DNA of 64,000 bases, taken from contig JASSUL010000001.1 in the NCBI GenBank assembly GCA_031963005.1, forward strand, positions 62,001-126,000, given 5' to 3'. The notes beneath the pieces are model-generated. The model was given only the letters and a program-made list of their open reading frames with translations, was not told where the DNA came from and searched no databases. A program made the translations under genes and the position numbers. Positions within the stretch are counted from its first letter, which is position 1. Each line of letters opens with the position of its first letter. Shown here one piece after another: positions 59,838-64,000 of this stretch. Source of the stretch: JASSUD01 sp031963005. Its GTDB lineage: Bacteria; Pseudomonadota; Gammaproteobacteria; Burkholderiales; Burkholderiaceae.

Positions 59838-61205
59838 TTATATTCGTATAGAACCCTCTTTACTTTCATTATCATCCGCTTCTTTTAAATTCAAAATACG
59901 CAAAGCCATTTTGTATTCCTCTGAATTTTCATTAGCTGAATTTTGCAAAATGTATATTACATTCCCCTCTAAAAAATCCTTTTTAAAAAGAGCATCTTCT
60001 CTGACCTTTTCATCAATGTTAGAGGAGCATTCATGTAAAACTTTATGATATTCCTCTTCAAAAATATGAGGTTTATTTTTTATAGAATTTATAAAATTCA
60101 TATATTCATATTTATCTTTATTTTCTATCTGAAAGTTATGTATTGCACATAACGCCTCAAATTGAAGTGAATTTCTATCAATGCGGCGATCGTTTAGCTC
60201 TGCTTGAACATAATCATCAATAGCACGCATTTTAATCTTCGAAATATAATGCAAATGATCATTTTCTATTTTTTTATAATCATCAAGCACTCCAAAGAAT
60301 TTCTCTAATGCCAAATATGGATCCTTCATCATCATTTTTTTATAAAGATCTTGAGTATGCATTCTCAAAAACCCACATGCCACAGAATACTCTGAAGGAT
60401 TTTTTGGAATAACCTTTCCTTCTAAAATACTATCAAAATACTGCTTAACAACCACAATCTCTCTTCCAATACTTTTCTTTTTAATTTTATCATTTTCTTT
60501 ATTATATGCTAGCAATCTTTCTTCCATATGCTTAATGGCCTTATCTGGCTTTGAAAACACCAACCCCCTATAATCATATATATATTTATCATCTAGAATT
60601 TCCCATGCCATTTTATATTCAAAATAATCTTTTTTAGAATTATTTTCTTTAGGATTGTATTTTTGAATAATTTCACGAGCGCGATTACAAATAGCATCAA
60701 TTCTTATTAAAGCCAAATTCTTTTCGTTTTCATCTACAATATTATTAAAATTTTTTAAATCTTTTTTAAGTTGCGCACCAATAAATGGCGTATTACTTTT
60801 AACCCAATTTACATACGCACCTTTATATTCATTGCGTACCGACTTACTGATTACCGGATAAGAATTTGAAATATTATAATTTTGCAACCCATATCCGCCA
60901 TTCATATATTGAAACATATTATGAACATCATTTTTATAACTTTGCAGCATAAAAGACATCACTGGCATCATAAACGGAGGCGATAGAAAACTAGTATTCA
61001 ACGCTTGCAAATAATGAACAATCTGTGGCATCTGTTGCGGACGATAATAATTTACGCCTCCCTGATTGCCGAAATGAGTCCCTCCACTATGCATATAACT
61101 ATTTGTACAGAGATAGGGCGATGACCACCTCGGCATCGAAGTGTCTACAAAAGGCGCATGATAGGTAAAAATGGGTCTTGTATTCATATACCGTACATCA
61201 TTCAT
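59838..61205 (-). CDS. A+T-rich helical-repeat protein, putative type III effector
   Basis: Unrecognised protein of about 455 residues. The N-terminal 120 residues are rich in Tyr, Met, Asn, Pro and Gly and look disordered. The remainder is helical, with four related motifs: YFEYKMAWEILDDKYIYDY, PSEYSVACGFLRM, LQFEALCAIHNFQI and SEEYKMALRILNLKE, suggesting a degenerate solenoid. I chose the ATG at 61205 because GGGGGAAG lies just upstream; 61238 and 61187 are also open. A one-mismatch hrpII box lies 82 bp upstream. It is convergent with the hrpB-like gene, so regulator and candidate target are neighbours. Function unknown. Confidence 0.55.
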   Translation of the reverse strand: MNDVRYMNTRPIFTYHAPFVDTSMPRWSSPYLCTNSYMHSGGTHFGNQGGVNYYRPQQMPQIVHYLQALNTSFLSPPFMMPVMSFMLQSYKNDVHNMFQYMNGGYGLQNYNISNSYPVISKSVRNEYKGAYVNWVKSNTPFIGAQLKKDLKNFNNIVDENEKNLALIRIDAICNRAREIIQKYNPKENNSKKDYFEYKMAWEILDDKYIYDYRGLVFSKPDKAIKHMEERLLAYNKENDKIKKKSIGREIVVVKQYFDSILEGKVIPKNPSEYSVACGFLRMHTQDLYKKMMMKDPYLALEKFFGVLDDYKKIENDHLHYISKIKMRAIDDYVQAELNDRRIDRNSLQFEALCAIHNFQIENKDKYEYMNFINSIKNKPHIFEEEYHKVLHECSSNIDEKVREDALFKKDFLEGNVIYILQNSANENSEEYKMALRILNLKEADDNESKEGSIRI

Positions 61206-61286
61206 AACTTCCCCCATATAAACATCTTTCTTGGGCACACACTATATACAGTGTAGATCCAACATATCTTCCACCTAATTCATGAC

Positions 61287-61310
61287 AGAAAAAATAGATG
61301 CCTATACGAA
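61287..61310 (-). promoter_or_regulatory. imperfect hrpII/PIP box upstream of the 61205 gene
   Basis: The reverse strand reads TTCG (61310-61307), 16 bases, TTCT (61290-61287). TACACT about 31 bp further fits YANNNT. One base differs from the consensus. Confidence 0.4.
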
Positions 61311-61442
61311 ACACCCAGCATCATGTCAATATCGAGGATGTTATCAGCCATATCCTCAGGCGCTTGATGTCTTGGTTAATGTATTTCTGCAAACTATATT
61401 TTTATATTAATAACTGATGTTATGCAGGCATTCAAAAAGACT

Positions 61443-61489
61443 GTGGTCATTATGTTGGGGTTCCTTCGTCACTCCAACATAATGACCAC
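61443..61489. repeat. REP-like palindrome with GTTGGGGTTCC core
   Basis: GTGGTCATTATGTTGG (61443-61458) and its exact reverse complement (61474-61489) enclose GGTTCCTTCGTCACT. The core resembles the GTTGGGG...CCCCAAC parts of the other palindromic elements. Confidence 0.75.
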
Positions 61490-61812
61490 CTACTTTTCAT
61501 CTTTGCGCTCCACTGATCTATAACTCGCTTTTCTACAATTTTGCGTAACATGAGTTAATAATCAAATATTTAGAATAAATATTTTTTATCTATGGCCCAC
61601 TATATATACAGGCGCATTTCCCACTATTAATTTGCGAAATAATAGACAATAAAGCGAAAAGTTAAAACCGCCCTCGCAGAACAATGTGAAATTATTCCAC
61701 TAGACTATCAATTCACACCTCTATGTTATTTTATTTTTGCACAGTGTCTGATTCGGCTAGCAGCAATGTACGAATTTTGCACATTGCTTTCTTTAAACAT
61801 TTATAAGGATGA
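61490..61812. other. A+T-rich intergenic, nothing recognised
   Basis: About 320 bp between a palindrome and the helicase stop. It has no supported gene, RNA or repeat; it should contain the 3' end of the helicase transcript. Confidence 0.45.
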
Positions 61813-63966
61813 TTATGCAGAAGACGATTCTTTAGGCATGTCCCAAAATGCACACACCACCTCTAACTCTCTAGTCCGCTTAAAAGGGGGAAGGCTTTGC
61901 CAGATTTGGCGGCCATAGGGTTTATCGATTAAGCGTGGATCGCAAATCATCAACACGCCTCGATCTCCTTCAGAGCGAATAAGGCGTCCTGCGCCTTGTT
62001 TTAACGCTACTACGGCCTGTGGGATTTGATACGTTAAAAAAGGGTTTTCTCCTTTTTGGGCTAGGTCTGCAAGGCGTGCAGCTAGCACGGGATCGCCAGG
62101 AGGGGCGAAAGGAAGTTTGTCAATAATAACGAGCGATAAGGCATCACCGGGAACATCGACCCCCTCCCAAAAACTCTGGCTGCCTACCAAAATACTGGGG
62201 CTATGCGCACGAAAACGTTCTAATAATTCGGTTCGACTCGCTCGACCTTGCACTTCAAGATGCACCGATAAAATACCCTGCTCTATCCACTGGGCAAGCT
62301 GTTGCGCTACTTGCTCGACTGCGCGTAGCGTCGTACATAAAAAAAATGCCCCCTTACCTGCCGCGATCATCGATTGCAGCACAGGCAAAGCAGCCTGCAC
62401 AACGGCATCTATAAAACGCGGTGCAGTAGGTAATGGCAAGCCCCGCGGAACATACAGCAGGGCTTGTTCTTGATAATGAAAAGGACTAGGAACGCTAAGG
62501 GAACGGGTAGGGTCCAGCCCTAATTGCCTGGCGTAATGACTAAAATCATTGCGCACAGAGAGCGTTGCAGAGGTCAAAATCCATGCGCGCGGGCCTTCCG
62601 CGATTTGGCTTGCAAACAGAGGGGCAATAGAAAGCGGTGTGGTATGCAATTGTACGGTGTGTGTGAATACTTCAATCCATCGCACCACGGGTGCAGACGC
62701 TGCTTCCGTAGGCTTCTGTGTTGCAGAATGCGGTGTGCAAACACCGCCAGCAGATACTGGAGCTGCCTGCAGCGCCGTATAAAAATCACGCAAACTGTTT
62801 TGTAGCGCTTGGCCGTGCTCAGCACAATGCGCCAGCTCCTCAGATCGCGATGCTTGGGATTCCAGCGTACTCCGTATAGCGTCGAGTGCGGCATCGATAT
62901 CCTGTAAAGCAGGATAAATCCGTGGATTAGCGCGCAAGGCCTCTCCATCTAAACGCGCCGGCCCTTCAAACACCAGGCGTAATTCCCGAGCAGCCTCTTC
63001 TAATTTTCCGGTTTGTTCTGCCCAGTCTGCTGCTTCACGGGCATGCTGCATTCCCTGTAGCATCACCTCTCGTGCAAACTCTAAGCACTGTTGGGTAGAA
63101 AAGGTGGCCCCTAGAAAATGGGTCGCGACTTCCGGTAATTGATGCGCTTCATCAAAAATCATCGTATTGACGCTAGGCAAAAGTTCGCTTGCTCCTGTAT
63201 CTCGCAGCATCACATCGGCAAAGAAAAGCGCGTGATTAATCACCACCACATCAGCCTGCTGCGCTTCACGGCGCGCGCGCATTACAAAACACGGTTTATT
63301 GTATGGACAGTCCTGCCCTAAACAATTCTCTCGGGTGGAGGTAACACGCGCCCAAATGGGCGCATTTTCTGGAACATCAGTCAGTTCTGAGATATCGCCC
63401 CGTGTTGTCGTTTTTAAAAACCTTTGGATTTTGCGCACTTGGCTGGCTTCTTGCCGTGAGGCAAATTGCCCATGCTCTGCGGTGCGTTCCAAATGATAAT
63501 GACATACATAATTGGCGCGCCCTTTCAATAGCGCGATGACGGAAGGCAATGCCAACGCTTGGCGAAGCGCAGGGATATCGCGATAAAAAAGTTGATCTTG
63601 CAAATGGCGAGTAGCCGTAGAGACTATCACCTTCCCGCCCCACAAAAGCGCAGGGGCTAAATAGGCGAAGGTTTTTCCCGTACCCGTACCCGCCTCTGCA
63701 AGCAGCGTACAGGCATTCAATTCCGCACTTAATGCGGACGGAGTAGAAGAAGCATCTGCTTGTGTACGCTTACGAGAAGAGGAAAATGCGGAGGAAGCTG
63801 CAGGCTTTGCCTCACCAGCGTGTTCTTGATACTTTTGATGTAGCTCGCGCGCATGCTGCATCGTTGCAGCTACTGCGCGCGCCATTTTCATCTGCGCAGC
63901 GCGTGGACGATAACTTGGGATGTGCTGCGCCAGCATGCCTTGCTCGGCAAAAATCTGCTCGAGCAT
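61813..63966 (-). CDS. DinG/YoaA-type ATP-dependent DNA helicase
   Basis: XPD-like superfamily 2 helicase of 717 residues with an iron-sulfur cluster. Motifs are Walker A AEAGTGTGKTFAYL near 92-105, motif Ia VIVSTATRHLQDQL, cluster cysteines in NYVCHYHLE and ENCLGQDCPYNKPCFVM, ADVVVINHALFF, motif II MIFDEAHQLPEV, TSATLS, and motif VI QGAGRLIRSEGDRGV with QSFWEGVDVPGD before it. YoaA/DinG helicases unwind damaged or R-looped DNA. A low-complexity Ala/Ser/Lys insertion lies near residues 52-80. The start at 63966 is the first ATG and gives a plausible N terminus. Confidence 0.9.
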   Translation of the reverse strand: MLEQIFAEQGMLAQHIPSYRPRAAQMKMARAVAATMQHARELHQKYQEHAGEAKPAASSAFSSSRKRTQADASSTPSALSAELNACTLLAEAGTGTGKTFAYLAPALLWGGKVIVSTATRHLQDQLFYRDIPALRQALALPSVIALLKGRANYVCHYHLERTAEHGQFASRQEASQVRKIQRFLKTTTRGDISELTDVPENAPIWARVTSTRENCLGQDCPYNKPCFVMRARREAQQADVVVINHALFFADVMLRDTGASELLPSVNTMIFDEAHQLPEVATHFLGATFSTQQCLEFAREVMLQGMQHAREAADWAEQTGKLEEAARELRLVFEGPARLDGEALRANPRIYPALQDIDAALDAIRSTLESQASRSEELAHCAEHGQALQNSLRDFYTALQAAPVSAGGVCTPHSATQKPTEAASAPVVRWIEVFTHTVQLHTTPLSIAPLFASQIAEGPRAWILTSATLSVRNDFSHYARQLGLDPTRSLSVPSPFHYQEQALLYVPRGLPLPTAPRFIDAVVQAALPVLQSMIAAGKGAFFLCTTLRAVEQVAQQLAQWIEQGILSVHLEVQGRASRTELLERFRAHSPSILVGSQSFWEGVDVPGDALSLVIIDKLPFAPPGDPVLAARLADLAQKGENPFLTYQIPQAVVALKQGAGRLIRSEGDRGVLMICDPRLIDKPYGRQIWQSLPPFKRTRELEVVCAFWDMPKESSSA

Positions 63967-64000
63967 AGTACAGCGCTCTGTATCTAAGTGTGCATCTAGT

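Overview
The window looks like a chromosome segment of a host-associated betaproteobacterium of the Burkholderia group. The core genes (bamA, dxr, cdsA, miaB, ybeY, corC, lnt, glyQ, glyS, gmhB, pqiABC, nrdR, glnS, pbpG, ruvC, uvrB, tyrB, dinG-like) have Burkholderiales-type sequences and partly Burkholderiales order, but the order is broken in several places. rseP is missing between dxr and bamA, phoH is missing between miaB and ybeY, and the genes normally next to cdsA are not there. Between core blocks lie A+T-rich genes with eukaryote-like domains (SET, F-box, ankyrin), decayed insertion sequences and MITE-like palindromes. This mix fits an intracellular, possibly endofungal, symbiont such as Mycoavidus or Glomeribacter. 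The lineage is inference from the sequence alone.

Layout. 1-4208: bamA (3' end outside the window), dxr and cdsA, reverse strand. 4505-4770: orphan VapB/AbrB-type antitoxin with a perfect palindromic operator. 5132-14302: miaB, ybeY, corC, lnt, glyQ, glyS and gmhB, forward. 14800-19737: a small unknown gene, pqiABC (reverse) and nrdR (divergent). 19939-22587: a large duplicated effector-like protein. 22881-26140: minor type IV pilin operon. 26335-31709: putative effectors (bZIP-like basic region, SET domain, coiled coil plus membrane segments), a yqjE remnant operon and IS3/MITE debris. 32105-34443: glycine-zipper lipoprotein and glnS. 34800-40761: two F-box/ankyrin proteins and a membrane protein of unknown role. 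40994-46520: pbpG, ruvC, uvrB and tyrB. 46585-52241: CesT-type type III secretion chaperone, coiled-coil protein and a 1332-residue putative effector. 52403-54463: GNAT, class D beta-lactamase and GyrI-like protein. 54691-56276: hemerythrin and membrane protein between diverged direct repeats. 57337-59659: HrpG-like and HrpB/HrpX-like regulators. 59838-61205: A+T-rich helical-repeat protein. 61813-63966: DinG/YoaA-type helicase.

The main unifying observation is a type III secretion regulon. An OmpR-type regulator is followed by a 476-residue AraC regulator of the HrpB/HrpX family. Exact matches to the hrpII/PIP box (TTCG-N16-TTCG) lie about 100-120 bp upstream of three unrecognised genes (26335+, 47886- and 48243+). 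One-mismatch versions lie about 80 bp upstream of two more (22587- and 61205-). The sequence therefore points to at least five candidate type III effector genes scattered around the window, plus a CesT-type chaperone, although no secretion apparatus gene is present. The SET and F-box/ankyrin proteins have no such box and may be controlled or exported differently.

Limits: motifs and repeats were found by eye, no database search was run, and promoter and start-codon calls are mostly tentative.
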